Shown: positions 1 to 7,507, counted from the stretch's first letter. The stretch: 12,183 nucleotides of DNA from Modestobacter sp. (GCA_025966175.1 JAOPVN010000422.1:1-12183); one strand, 5' to 3'. Program-made: numbers and translations. The notes: generated by a model not told the origin, from the letters alone.

Positions 1-644
1 GTGTAGTCCCAGTACGTGTAGACGCCCGGGCCGGGGGTGTGCGGCCGGACGACGTCGGTGAACCCGGCCTCCACGACCCCGCGGAACGCCGCGCGCTCGG
101 GCTCGGAGACGTGCGTGGAGTGGCTGAACACCGAGATGTCCCACACGTCGTCGTCCTGCGGGGCGATGTTCCAGTCCCCGACCAGGGCGACCGGCGCCTC
201 GGCGTCCTCGGTCAGCCAGCCGGCGGCGTGCACCCGCAGCGCCTCCAGCCACTCGAGCTTGTACTGCAGGTGCGGGTCGGTGAGCGTGCGGCCGTTGGGC
301 ACGTACAGGCTCCACACCCGGATGCCGCCGCACGTGGCGCCCAGCGCCCGCGCCTCAGCGGCGGGCTCGACGCCCTCCTTCGACGACCAGGTCGGCATGC
401 CCGGGAAGCCGACCTGCACGTCGGTGAGCCCCACCCGGGACAGCAGCGCGACGCCGTTCCACTGCGAATGGCCGACGTGCGCGACCTCGTACCCGAGCGC
501 CTCGAACCGGGCTGACGGGAACTGGTCGTCGCGGCACTTGGTCTCCTGCAGCGCCAGGACGTCGACGTCGCTGCGCTGCAGCCAGGCCTCCACCCGCTCG
601 GCTCGGCTGCGGATGGAGTTGACGTTCCAGGTGGCCAGGCGCAC
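1..644 (-). CDS. xth: Exodeoxyribonuclease III, C-terminus cut by window edge
   Basis: AP endonuclease and 3'-5' exonuclease of the exonuclease III (Xth/EEP) family, acting on abasic sites and blocked 3' ends in base excision repair. The frame is open from a GTG at 644 to the left edge, giving 214 residues. It starts MRLATWNVNSIRSR, the usual start of this family, with Asn7. The metal-binding Glu sits in LALQETK (Glu34). LYVPNGR (about 113-119) carries the conserved Tyr, and GDWNIAPQDDDVW (156-168) carries the catalytic Asp157 and Asn159. The fragment ends in a YTYWDY stretch typical of the family. Family members are about 250-270 residues, so roughly 50 C-terminal residues, including the final catalytic Asp-His, lie outside the window. 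The GTG is chosen because it gives the canonical N-terminus; the ribosome-binding site is weak. The gene lies 79 bp downstream of the desaturase on the same strand, with a hairpin between them. Confidence 0.93.
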   Translation of the reverse strand, partial: MRLATWNVNSIRSRAERVEAWLQRSDVDVLALQETKCRDDQFPSARFEALGYEVAHVGHSQWNGVALLSRVGLTDVQVGFPGMPTWSSKEGVEPAAEARALGATCGGIRVWSLYVPNGRTLTDPHLQYKLEWLEALRVHAAGWLTEDAEAPVALVGDWNIAPQDDDVWDISVFSHSTHVSEPERAAFRGVVEAGFTDVVRPHTPGPGVYTYWDY

Positions 645-687
645 GGTCTCTGACCCTACGAGAGCGTGCTGGAACGGCCCGGCCCGG

Positions 688-707
688 CCCAGCCTGCGAG
701 GGCTGGG
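688..707 (-). terminator. Hairpin after the desaturase gene, possible terminator
   Basis: CCCAGCC and GGCTGGG form a perfect 7-bp GC-only stem around a 6-base loop, 16 bp past the desaturase stop codon and 43 bp before the xth start. No T-tract follows on the minus strand. U-tail-free hairpins are common after actinobacterial genes, so termination or mRNA 3'-end protection is plausible but unproven. Confidence 0.4.
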
Positions 708-723
708 GGGCAGGGTGGTCCTC

Positions 724-1683
724 TTACTGGGGGAGCGGGGTGAGCTTCTCGTCCGAGCGGGCCTGCAGGCGGGCCCGCATCCGGTCCCGGCTCTCCACGA
801 ACTTGGTCGCCTGGGAGTCCAGGCCGACCATGAACTCGGCCAGCTCCTCGCGGGCCTTCTCGCCCTCGGGCCCCAGGTCGGTGCGCTCGAACACCTTCCA
901 GGCCCGCAGCACGGGGCTGATCACGTCGTCGTGGTGCAGGCGCAGGTCGTAGATGCCGGCCTTGGCGATGATCACCGAGTTCTTGCGGAAGCCGGCCATC
1001 GTCGCGCCGGGCATCTCGAACCGCATGACCTCGTCGGCGACGGCGCGCATCGTGGCGTCGGGCTCGATGTCGAAGGCCGCCGAGACGATGTTCCGGTAGA
1101 AGACCATGTGCAGGTTCTCGTCCTTGGCGATTCGGGTCAGCAGCTGCTCTGCGATCGGGTCGCCGGTGGCCTTGCCGGTGTTCCGGTGGCTGACCCGGGT
1201 GGCCAGCTCCTGGAAGGAGACGTAGGTGACCGCCTCCAGCGGGGTCTTGTCACCGGAGTCGTAGCCGGAGGTCATGTAGTCCATCCGGGCGCGCTCGAGC
1301 TCGACGGGGTCGACGCCGCGGGTGACCACGAGGTAGTCGCGCAGCGCGATCCCGTGCCGGTTCTCCTCCGCCGTCCAGCGCCCGACCCAGGTGCCCCAGG
1401 CGCCGTCGCGGCCGAACCGGGTGGCGATCTCGCGGTGATAGCTGGGGAGGTTGTCCTCGGTCAGCAGGTTGGTGAACATCGCCGCCTTGGCGGTCTCGTC
1501 CAGCCGGGACTGCTCCGGCGACCAGTCCTCGCCGCCGAGGAAGGCGAAGTCCCGCCCTTGCGACCAGGGGATGTAGTCGTGGGGATGCCACTCCTGGGCC
1601 AGGCCCAGGTGGCGGTTGAGGTTCTCCTCCACGACCGGCTCGAGCTCGGCGAGCAGCGCTGCTTCCAGCGGCGTCCGGGACAC
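724..1683 (-). CDS. Acyl-ACP desaturase (diiron, DesA/stearoyl-ACP desaturase family)
   Basis: Soluble diiron desaturase that would introduce a cis double bond into acyl-ACP for membrane or envelope lipids. It needs O2 and a reduced electron donor. The 319-residue protein has the six expected iron ligands in order: Glu76 (TEDNLP), Glu107 and His110 (EENRH), Glu159 (FQEL), Glu189 and His192 (DENLH). Their spacing resembles that of the plant stearoyl-ACP desaturase. It has no membrane segments, unlike the membrane-bound desaturases. The start is set at GTG 1683, which has GAGGAG 6 bases upstream. A longer frame to 1755 would add 24 Arg-rich residues and run through the operator repeats, so it was not used. 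Mycobacterial DesA1 and DesA2 are the best-known actinobacterial relatives. Double-bond position and substrate length cannot be read from the sequence. Confidence 0.93.
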   Translation of the reverse strand: MSRTPLEAALLAELEPVVEENLNRHLGLAQEWHPHDYIPWSQGRDFAFLGGEDWSPEQSRLDETAKAAMFTNLLTEDNLPSYHREIATRFGRDGAWGTWVGRWTAEENRHGIALRDYLVVTRGVDPVELERARMDYMTSGYDSGDKTPLEAVTYVSFQELATRVSHRNTGKATGDPIAEQLLTRIAKDENLHMVFYRNIVSAAFDIEPDATMRAVADEVMRFEMPGATMAGFRKNSVIIAKAGIYDLRLHHDDVISPVLRAWKVFERTDLGPEGEKAREELAEFMVGLDSQATKFVESRDRMRARLQARSDEKLTPLPQ

Positions 1684-1703
1684 GGTGGCCTCCTCAGTTC
1701 GGT

Positions 1704-1733
1704 ACCTACGGTGTCGTAACCTACGGAACCGTA
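1704..1733. promoter_or_regulatory. Tandem palindromic operator upstream of the desaturase
   Basis: Two directly abutting 15-bp repeats, ACCTACGGTGTCGTA (1704-1718) and ACCTACGGAACCGTA (1719-1733), match at 12 of 15 positions. Each is a short palindrome: TACGG-AA-CCGTA is perfect and TACGG-TG-TCGTA has one mismatch. Centres are 15 bp apart and the block ends 20 bp upstream of the desaturase GTG, where a bound protein would block transcription or initiation. Short palindromes like this suit a TetR-type repressor, and fatty-acid desaturase genes are often controlled by acyl-CoA-responsive TetR regulators. The regulator is not in this window and its identity is inference. Confidence 0.55.
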
Positions 1734-1981
1734 ACAACGGCGGGGTCGGGTGCACAGTTCCGGGCGACAGCGGGGCCGGGCGGCCTCGAGCACGCGCCGA
1801 ACGGGATACCCAGGATGCGGCGGAGCAGTCGCGACCTGTGCTCCGGCGTCACGTACGCGGCGCTGACCGCACCACAGCCGGCTGCCTCCGGTGAGTGAGG
1901 ACGGTCACCGACCCCGGCTCGGTCCCCGGATCGGTGGGACCATGGCCGGATGACCTGGTCCGGCGAGCGAGCGACTGCCGC

Positions 1982-3532
1982 GTGAGCGACACCGTCGCCC
2001 CGGACGCCGCTGGCTCGTCGCGCCGCGGCACGCACCCCGCCGGCGGGTTCGGCCCGGCGCTGCTGCTGACCGTGGCCGGCACGGTGGTGCCGGGCACCGC
2101 GTTCCTGGCCAGCGGGCGCCGCCGGCTGGGCGCCGTCGTCCTCGCGCTGTTCCTGCTGCTCCTGGCGGGCGGGGCCTGGCTGGCCACCTCCGGCCGGCGG
2201 CACGCGATCCGGCTGGCCGTCGACTCGACCGCGCTGCTCTGGGTCATCGGCGGGGTCGCGACCCTGGCCCTGTTGTGGCTGATCGTCGTCGTCACCGGCT
2301 ACCGGTCGTTGCGGCCGCGCGGCATCCGGCGCTGGCAGCACGCCCTGGGCAGCCTGGTCGTGCTGCTGCTCTGCGCGGGAGTCGTTGCCCCGGCGGTCTT
2401 CGTCGTCCAGATCGCCGCCGCGCAGCGCAGCCTGGTCGACGCCGTGTTCCACGACGGCACCAGCGCCACGGTCCTGCAGCCCACCGACGCGGCCCATCCC
2501 TTCGGGACCAAGCAGGAGGTCAACATCCTGCTGCTCGGCGGGGACGGCGGCCAGGGTCGTGAGGGCGTGCGCACCGACACGGTGATCGTGGCCAACGTGC
2601 AGACCGCCACCGGCGCGACGACGCTGTTCAGCCTGCCGCGCAACCTGGAGAACCTGCCCTTCCCCCCGGACAGCCCGCTGGCCGCGGTCTACCCGAACGG
2701 CTTCACGGCCGGCAGCGAGGACGAGAGCCTGCTCAACGCGGTCTACCGCAACGGGCCCGCCGCGCACCCGAACATCCTCGGCCCCACCGACGACCCGGGC
2801 GCGGACTTCCTCAAGCTCGGCGTCGGCCAGGCGCTCGGCCTGCACATCGACTACTACGTGCTGGTCAACCTCGACGGCTTCAGCCAGCTCGTCGACGCAC
2901 TGGGCGGGATCACGGTCAACGTCAACTACTACGTCCCCGTCGGCGGTGAGCCGACGATCGGCACCCTGCCGGACTCCTACATCGCACCAGGTCCCCATCA
3001 GCACATGGACGGCGCGACGGCGCTCGCCTTCGCCCGCGGGCGGTTCGGGCTCACCGACTACCAGCGGATGGACCGCCAGCGCTGCGTGCTCGACGCGATC
3101 GTCGCGGCGGCGAACCCGGTGACGCTGCTGTCCCGCTACCAGGAGCTGGCGCGGACCACCCAGAACATCCTCTCCACGGACCTGCCGCAGTCCCTGCTGG
3201 GTGACGTCGTCGACCTCGGGCTCCGGGTCAAGGACACCGCCATCCGCAGCGTCGTCTTCGACGACACGGTGATCAGGCCCGCCTATCCCGACTACGCCCT
3301 CATCCGCTCGCTGGTGCGGCAGGCGCTGGCCGCACCGTCGGACACCCCGGCTCCCACGACCACCGCGCCCAGCTCCCCGGCCGCGCCGACCACGGGTGCC
3401 GCGCCGACCAGGGGTGCCGGACCGACCGGTGCCGCGGGCCCGGCGGCCGAGGTCGCCGACGCCTGCGCCTACGACCCCGTGCAGGCCCAGGCTGCGCTCA
3501 CCGCCGGTCAGCCGCCCACCCGCCGGGGCTGA
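1982..3532 (+). CDS. LytR-CpsA-Psr (LCP) family cell-wall glycopolymer transferase
   Basis: LCP proteins move polyprenyl-phosphate-linked glycopolymers onto peptidoglycan on the outer face of the membrane. With the start at 1982 the protein has 516 residues. It has four hydrophobic segments (about 23-43, 49-68, 84-106 and 121-144), then an extracellular LCP domain (about 180-375), then a C-terminal domain and a Pro/Thr/Ala-rich tail (about 452-491). LCP signatures include NILLLGGDGG (from 181) with Arg197 and Asp199 in RTDT, LFSLPRN with Arg220, YYVLVNLDGFSQLVDALGG, and LAFARGRFG with Arg352 followed by DYQRMDRQR (Arg362 and Arg365). Two extracytoplasmic cysteines, Cys368 and Cys495, could form a disulfide. 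The start is uncertain: in-frame GTG codons also occur at 1895 and 1934 and none has a good ribosome-binding site. GTG 1895 directly follows an in-frame stop and would add 29 unconvincing residues. The gene diverges from the desaturase and converges with lutC. Confidence 0.88.
   Translation: MSDTVAPDAAGSSRRGTHPAGGFGPALLLTVAGTVVPGTAFLASGRRRLGAVVLALFLLLLAGGAWLATSGRRHAIRLAVDSTALLWVIGGVATLALLWLIVVVTGYRSLRPRGIRRWQHALGSLVVLLLCAGVVAPAVFVVQIAAAQRSLVDAVFHDGTSATVLQPTDAAHPFGTKQEVNILLLGGDGGQGREGVRTDTVIVANVQTATGATTLFSLPRNLENLPFPPDSPLAAVYPNGFTAGSEDESLLNAVYRNGPAAHPNILGPTDDPGADFLKLGVGQALGLHIDYYVLVNLDGFSQLVDALGGITVNVNYYVPVGGEPTIGTLPDSYIAPGPHQHMDGATALAFARGRFGLTDYQRMDRQRCVLDAIVAAANPVTLLSRYQELARTTQNILSTDLPQSLLGDVVDLGLRVKDTAIRSVVFDDTVIRPAYPDYALIRSLVRQALAAPSDTPAPTTTAPSSPAAPTTGAAPTRGAGPTGAAGPAAEVADACAYDPVQAQAALTAGQPPTRRG
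3380..3430 (+). repeat. 18-bp tandem repeat in the LCP tail
   Basis: Three in-frame units: GCCGCGCCGACCACGGGT (3380-3397), a second copy differing at one base (3398-3415), and a shortened 15-bp copy (3416-3430). They encode AAPTTG, AAPTRG and AGPTG in the Pro/Thr/Ala-rich linker, a place where copy number could vary between strains. Confidence 0.7.
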
Positions 3533-3550
3533 CCCGCCCGCAGCTCAGCC
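3527..3550. terminator. Weak hairpin shared by two convergent gene ends
   Basis: GGCTGA (3527-3532) and TCAGCC (3545-3550) can pair across a 12-base loop. The stem contains the stop codons of both the LCP gene (+) and lutC (-), which end only 12 bp apart. This could serve as a bidirectional terminator, but a 6-bp stem without a T-tract is weak evidence. Confidence 0.25.
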
Positions 3551-4186
3551 GGCCAGCACGACCATCAGCGTCCGCGGGCCGTGCACGCCCTCGACCCGCT
3601 GCAGCTCGATGTCGCTGGTCGCCGACGGGCCGCTGACCATCGTCAGGGGCCGCAGCGGGTCCAGCCGGGCCAGGCCCTCGGGCACGCTGCCCACCACCTG
3701 GTCGGCGGTGACCACGCACACCAGGCAGTCGGGCAGCAGCGACAGCGCCCGGCGTCCGCACGCGGGGGAGCCGTCCAGCACCAGCGTCCCGGTCTCGGCG
3801 ATCGCGACGGCGACGGCGGTCACCGAGGCCGCGCGGTCGGCCAGCTGGACCGGGGGCCGGTCGTCGTCCACGTCGCAGCCGTCGGGCCGCCATTCGGCAG
3901 GAAGCCCCGGCGCGACGACGACGTCTCCGCGCGCCCAGCCGGCGCCGAGTGCGAGCTCCAGCGCGGCCAGGACGGTCACGTCGACCTGGTCCGGAGGGCA
4001 GCGCAGCACCGTGGCGCGGTAGTCCTCGACCCGGTCGACGAGCAGCTCCAGCAGGGCAGGGTCACCGGCCGGACGCCCGTCGGTCAGCCGGTAGTCGCGG
4101 GCCACCTCGGCCGGCGTCGCCCGGTCGGGTCCCAGCGCCGTGCGGATCCGGCCGAGCACCTCCTCGCGCGCACTCGGTGGGGTCAT
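3545..4186 (-). CDS. lutC: L-lactate utilization protein LutC (LUD domain)
   Basis: Small subunit of the LutABC L-lactate oxidation complex (YkgEFG-like), which converts L-lactate to pyruvate without a flavin Lld enzyme. The 213-residue protein is a single LUD domain, close to the usual family length. Family features are AIAETGTLVLDG (127-138), the SLLPDCLVCVV strand (149-159), SGPSATSDIE (185-194) and VHGPRTLMVVL near the end. There are no Fe-S cysteine motifs, as expected for this subunit. The ATG at 4186 overlaps the lutB stop in an ATGA, implying translational coupling, and no upstream extension is needed. It is the last gene of the leftward lacI-lutA-lutB-lutC unit and converges on the LCP gene. 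Confidence 0.92.
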   Translation of the reverse strand: MTPPSAREEVLGRIRTALGPDRATPAEVARDYRLTDGRPAGDPALLELLVDRVEDYRATVLRCPPDQVDVTVLAALELALGAGWARGDVVVAPGLPAEWRPDGCDVDDDRPPVQLADRAASVTAVAVAIAETGTLVLDGSPACGRRALSLLPDCLVCVVTADQVVGSVPEGLARLDPLRPLTMVSGPSATSDIELQRVEGVHGPRTLMVVLAG

Positions 4187-5670
4187 GACCCGCTCCCGTG
4201 CTCGCGCACCCACGACTCCACGAACGTCTCCTTCGGCGGGGTGGGCAGGTCCCGGCTGCGGGTCCAGCCCGAGATCGGCGGCGGCATCGCGTTGGGCAGC
4301 GTCGGCTTCCCGCGGGAGATCAGCCGACCCAGCTTCGCGGCCCGCTGTGTCAGGTGCCAGAGCCGGGGGTTCGACATCACCTTCGCGAGACCGCGGAAGG
4401 CCAGCGCCTCCGCCGTCGGCTTCTCCTGCGCCTCGACGTGCTCGGCCCGCAGGTGCACCAGGATCGACGGGATGTCGATCGCCACCGGGCACACCTCGTA
4501 GCAGGCGCCGCAGAGCGAGGACGCGTACGGCAGCGAGGCGTTGTCCTCCACGCCGGTCAACATCGGCGACAGCACGGCGCCGATCGGCCCGGGGTAGACC
4601 GACCCGTAGGCGTGCCCGCCGGCCCGCTCGTAGACCGGGCAGACGTTCAGGCAGGCCGAGCAGCGGATGCAGTGCAGCGCCTCCCGCCCCACCTCGTCGG
4701 CGAGCACCGCGGTGCGCCCGTTGTCCAGCAGCACCAGGTGGAACTCCTGCGGCCCGTCGCCGGGCGTCACGCCGGCCCAGGTGGAGGTGTAGGGGTTCAT
4801 CCGCTCCCCGGTGGAGGAGCGGGGCAGCAGCTGCAGGAACACCTCCAGGTCGCGCCAGGTGGGCACGATCTTCTCGATGCCCATCACGGTGATCAGCGTC
4901 TCCGGGAGGGTCAGGCACATCCGGCCGTTGCCCTCGCTCTCGACGACGGTGAGCGTGCCGGTCTCGGCGACGGCGAAGTTCGCCCCGCTGATGGCGACCC
5001 GGGCGCGCAGGAACCGCTCGCGCAGGTGCTGCCGGGCGGCCATCGCCAGGTGGCGTGGGTCGTCGGTGAGGCCGGGGTCGACGCCGGGGATGGTGCGCAG
5101 GAAGATCTCGCGGATCTCGGCCCGGTTCTTGTGGATCGCCGGCACCAGGATGTGGCTGGGCTTGTCCTCGCCCAGCTGCACGATCAGCTCGGCCAGGTCG
5201 GTCTCGTAGACGTCGAGGCCCGCGGCCTCCAGCGCCTCGTTCAGGCCGATCTCCTGGGTGGCCATCGACTTGACCTTGACCACCTCGGTCGTGCCGGTGG
5301 CCTGGACCAGCCGGGTGACGATCTCGTTGGCCTCGACCGCGTCCCGGGCCCAGTGGACGACGCCGCCGCGGGCGGTCACCTGCCGCTCGAGCTCCTCCAG
5401 GTGGTCGTCGAGCCGGGCCATGGTCGCGGCCTTGAGCGCCCGGCCGGCCTCCCGGAGCTGCGCCCAGTCCGGCAGCTCGGCGACCACCCGGCCGCGCTTG
5501 CCGCGGATGGTGCTGGTCGCGTGGCCCAGGTTGGCCCGCAGCTGGCCGTCGCGCAGGGCCTCACGGGCGGCGTCCGGGAAGGACCGGTCGCCGCGCAGGT
5601 GACCGACGCCGCGCGGTGCGGTGGGCAGGCCGAGGAACGTCGGGGCCTTCGGCGGCACGGTGGCGGTCAT
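4183..5670 (-). CDS. lutB: L-lactate utilization iron-sulfur protein LutB
   Basis: Central Fe-S subunit of the LutABC complex, 495 residues, a usual length for LutB. The N-terminal LUD domain includes VKVKSMATQEIGLNEALE (132-149) and AETGTLTVVE (235-244). The C-terminal ferredoxin-like domain has CIRCSACLNVCP (Cys334, 337, 340, 344) and CGACYEVCP (Cys387, 390, 394), the ligands for two [4Fe-4S] clusters. The C-terminus (about 420-490) is the usual LutB tail. The start is ATG 5670, which overlaps the lutA stop in an ATGA; the lutC ATG overlaps this gene's own stop in the same way. The reading frame stays open for kilobases upstream of this ATG because of GC bias, but nothing upstream resembles the family. 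Confidence 0.95.
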   Translation of the reverse strand: MTATVPPKAPTFLGLPTAPRGVGHLRGDRSFPDAAREALRDGQLRANLGHATSTIRGKRGRVVAELPDWAQLREAGRALKAATMARLDDHLEELERQVTARGGVVHWARDAVEANEIVTRLVQATGTTEVVKVKSMATQEIGLNEALEAAGLDVYETDLAELIVQLGEDKPSHILVPAIHKNRAEIREIFLRTIPGVDPGLTDDPRHLAMAARQHLRERFLRARVAISGANFAVAETGTLTVVESEGNGRMCLTLPETLITVMGIEKIVPTWRDLEVFLQLLPRSSTGERMNPYTSTWAGVTPGDGPQEFHLVLLDNGRTAVLADEVGREALHCIRCSACLNVCPVYERAGGHAYGSVYPGPIGAVLSPMLTGVEDNASLPYASSLCGACYEVCPVAIDIPSILVHLRAEHVEAQEKPTAEALAFRGLAKVMSNPRLWHLTQRAAKLGRLISRGKPTLPNAMPPPISGWTRSRDLPTPPKETFVESWVREHGSGS

Positions 5671-6440
5671 GCCGGGATCGCAGGGTCGGTGTGCTGGTGG
5701 GGAGTCACGGCGTCCTCCGTCGAGGCGAGGATCTCGGCCAGGTGCACGGTGCGGGTGCCCGAGCGCAGCCGGGACAACCCGCCGCCGATGTGCAGGAGGC
5801 AGGAGGCGTCCCCGGCCGTGCACACCTCGGCGTGGGTGGAGAGCACGTTGGCCATCTTGTCGGTGAGCATGGCGGTCGAGGTGTCGGCGTTCTTCACCGC
5901 GAAGGTGCCGCCGAACCCGCAGCACTGGTCGGCGCCGGGCAGCTCCACCAGCTCGAGCCCCCGGACGGCGCGCAGCAGCTGGTAGGGCCGCTCGCCCACG
6001 CCCAGCAGCCGCAGCGAGTGGCACGTCGGGTGGTAGGTGACCCGGTGCGGGTAGTAGGCGCCGACGTCGGTGACACCCAGGACGTCGACCAGGAACTGGG
6101 ACAGCTCGTAGGTGCGGCCGGCCAGCTCCTCGGCGGCCTGCGCCAGCCCCTCGTCCCCGGCCCGGCGGGCCACCGCGGCCTGCTGGTGGTGGATCGAGGC
6201 GACGCACGAGCCGGACGGCGCGACGATCGCCTGGGCGCCGGAGAACGCCCGGACGTGGTTGGCGACGATCGACACCGCTTCGCGGCGGTAGCCGGTGTTG
6301 ACGTGCATCTGCCCGCAGCAGGCCTGCCCGCGCGGGACGACGACGTCGTGCCCGAGCCGCTGCAGCAGCGACGCGGTGGCCCGGGCCACCGACGGGGTCA
6401 GGGTGTCCACCAGGCAGGTGGCGAAGAGCGCGACCTCCAT
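5667..6440 (-). CDS. lutA: L-lactate utilization protein LutA (CCG-domain Fe-S subunit)
   Basis: Subunit of the LutABC L-lactate oxidation complex with two cysteine-rich CCG domains, related to GlpC/HdrB-type electron-transfer proteins. In the 257-residue protein the first set is Cys9, Cys41-Cys42-Gly (QACCGQ) and Cys79 (SGSC). The second is Cys140 (HPTCHSLR), Cys173-Cys174-Gly (QCCGFGGTF) and Cys214 (SCLLHIGG). The C-to-CCG spacings are 31 and 32 residues, as in the family. The ATG at 6440 has a long GAGGAGGAG ribosome-binding site about 7 bases upstream, right after the stop of the LacI-type gene, 15 bp away. LutA therefore very likely shares a transcript with the regulator, and its stop overlaps the lutB ATG. 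Confidence 0.94.
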   Translation of the reverse strand: MEVALFATCLVDTLTPSVARATASLLQRLGHDVVVPRGQACCGQMHVNTGYRREAVSIVANHVRAFSGAQAIVAPSGSCVASIHHQQAAVARRAGDEGLAQAAEELAGRTYELSQFLVDVLGVTDVGAYYPHRVTYHPTCHSLRLLGVGERPYQLLRAVRGLELVELPGADQCCGFGGTFAVKNADTSTAMLTDKMANVLSTHAEVCTAGDASCLLHIGGGLSRLRSGTRTVHLAEILASTEDAVTPHQHTDPAIPA

Positions 6441-6455
6441 GAGCGGCTCCTCCTC

Positions 6456-7502
6456 TCAGCTCGCGACGGTGCGGCGGGGCCGCCGGACCATGCTGGACTC
6501 CCGGACGACGAGCATGGGCTCGAAGACCAGTTGTTCGTGGACGTGCGGCCGGTCCTGGGTACCGCCACCGGCCTCGTCGAGCAGCAGCTCGGCGGCCCGG
6601 CGACCCAGCTCGACCCGGGGCTTGCGCACCGAGGTCAGCGGCACGGCGGCCGCGGCGGCGTAGTCGATGTCGTCGTACCCGACGATGGCAAAGTCCTCGG
6701 GGACTCGCACCCCGTGGCGCACCATCTCCTGCAGCACGCCCATCGCCAGCAGGTCGTTGGCGCAGATCGCCGCGGTGGGCCGCCGGGCGGCCGGCAGGCC
6801 CAGGATCCGTGCCGCCGCCTCTCGGCCGCCGGCGACCGTGAGGGTCTCGGGGGTCAGGACGGTGAGCGCGTCCTCGGCGCCGGTGCCCTCGCGCACGGCG
6901 GCGACCACCCCGTCGTGCCGCTCCTGCAGCTGCGGGAGACCGCCGGAGCCGCCGATGAAGGCGATCCGCCGGTGCCCGCGCTCGAGCAGGTGGTCGGCGG
7001 CCAGCCGGCCGCCCAGGACGTCGTCCACCGCGACGGCGCACTGGTCGGGGCCGGGGGCGCGGCGGTCCAGCAGGACCACCGGGACGCCGCGGCTGCGCAG
7101 CGCCTGCAGCTGGGTCGAGAGCTCGGCCGTGGGGGTGATCACCACGCCCTGGACCCGCTGCTCGGTGAGGACCTCGAGGTGGGCGGCCTCCTTGGCCGGC
7201 GAGCCGTCGGAGTTGCACAGGATCACGGCCAGGCCCTGCGCGTTGGCGACCTCCTCGACGCCGCGGGCGGCATCGGTGAAGAACGGGTTGGCGATGTCGA
7301 GCACGAGCAGCCCGATGGTCCGGCTGCGGCCGGCGCGCAGGTGCCGCGCCGACTCGTTGCGGACGAAGCCCAGGTCGGCGATCGCGGTGAGCACGCGCTC
7401 CCGGGTCGGCGGGCTCACGGTGTCGGGCCGGTTCAGGACGTTGCTGACCGTGCCCACCGAGACGCCCGCCCGGACGGCGACGTCGCGGATGCTGGCGGTC
7501 AG
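6456..7502 (-). CDS. LacI-family transcriptional regulator, probable CTG start
   Basis: Sugar-responsive DNA-binding regulator, probably the repressor of both the rightward rha genes and its own lut unit. With the start at CTG 7502 it has 348 residues, a normal LacI length. The N-terminal helix-turn-helix is SIRDVAVRAGVSVGTVSNVL (4-23), followed by the hinge (about 51-60, SARHLRAGRS). The periplasmic-binding-protein-like effector domain starts at RTIGLLVLDIANPFF (61-75) and includes HRRIAFIGG and AAICANDLLAMG. The CTG is preceded by AGGAGG with a 5-base spacer. The only other usual start, GTG 7457, would delete half the helix-turn-helix, and no ATG, GTG or TTG lies between the CTG and the upstream in-frame stop at 7557-7559. 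The inducer is not readable; L-rhamnose, L-rhamnulose or a pathway intermediate is inferred from context. Confidence 0.92.
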   Translation of the reverse strand: MTASIRDVAVRAGVSVGTVSNVLNRPDTVSPPTRERVLTAIADLGFVRNESARHLRAGRSRTIGLLVLDIANPFFTDAARGVEEVANAQGLAVILCNSDGSPAKEAAHLEVLTEQRVQGVVITPTAELSTQLQALRSRGVPVVLLDRRAPGPDQCAVAVDDVLGGRLAADHLLERGHRRIAFIGGSGGLPQLQERHDGVVAAVREGTGAEDALTVLTPETLTVAGGREAAARILGLPAARRPTAAICANDLLAMGVLQEMVRHGVRVPEDFAIVGYDDIDYAAAAAVPLTSVRKPRVELGRRAAELLLDEAGGGTQDRPHVHEQLVFEPMLVVRESSMVRRPRRTVAS

Positions 7503-7507
7503 CGGAG

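Noticed and set aside
675..690. GGCCC-type short repeats between xth and the desaturase
   Set aside because: Only three copies of a very GC-rich pentamer; not distinguishable from background composition.
37..1719. Plus-strand open frame of 560 codons
   Set aside because: It lies antisense to xth and the desaturase, both of which have intact catalytic motifs. Its composition is typical of high-GC shadow frames.
1684..1755. N-terminal extension of the desaturase to 1755
   Set aside because: It would translate the tandem operator repeats into 24 Arg-rich residues, whereas GTG 1683 has a good ribosome-binding site and gives a typical N-terminus.
1721..3004. Minus-strand open frame of 427 codons
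   Set aside because: Antisense to the LCP gene and its upstream region. It shows no recognisable domain and is rich in Arg, Gly, Gln and Asp as expected from a shadow frame.
4187..4918. Upstream extension of lutC to 457 codons
   Set aside because: It runs out of frame over lutB. The ATG at 4186 gives a normal-length LutC and overlaps the lutB stop.
6456..7457. GTG 7457 as start of the LacI-type regulator
   Set aside because: It would remove the first half of the helix-turn-helix and has no suitable ribosome-binding site; CTG 7502 explains the sequence better.
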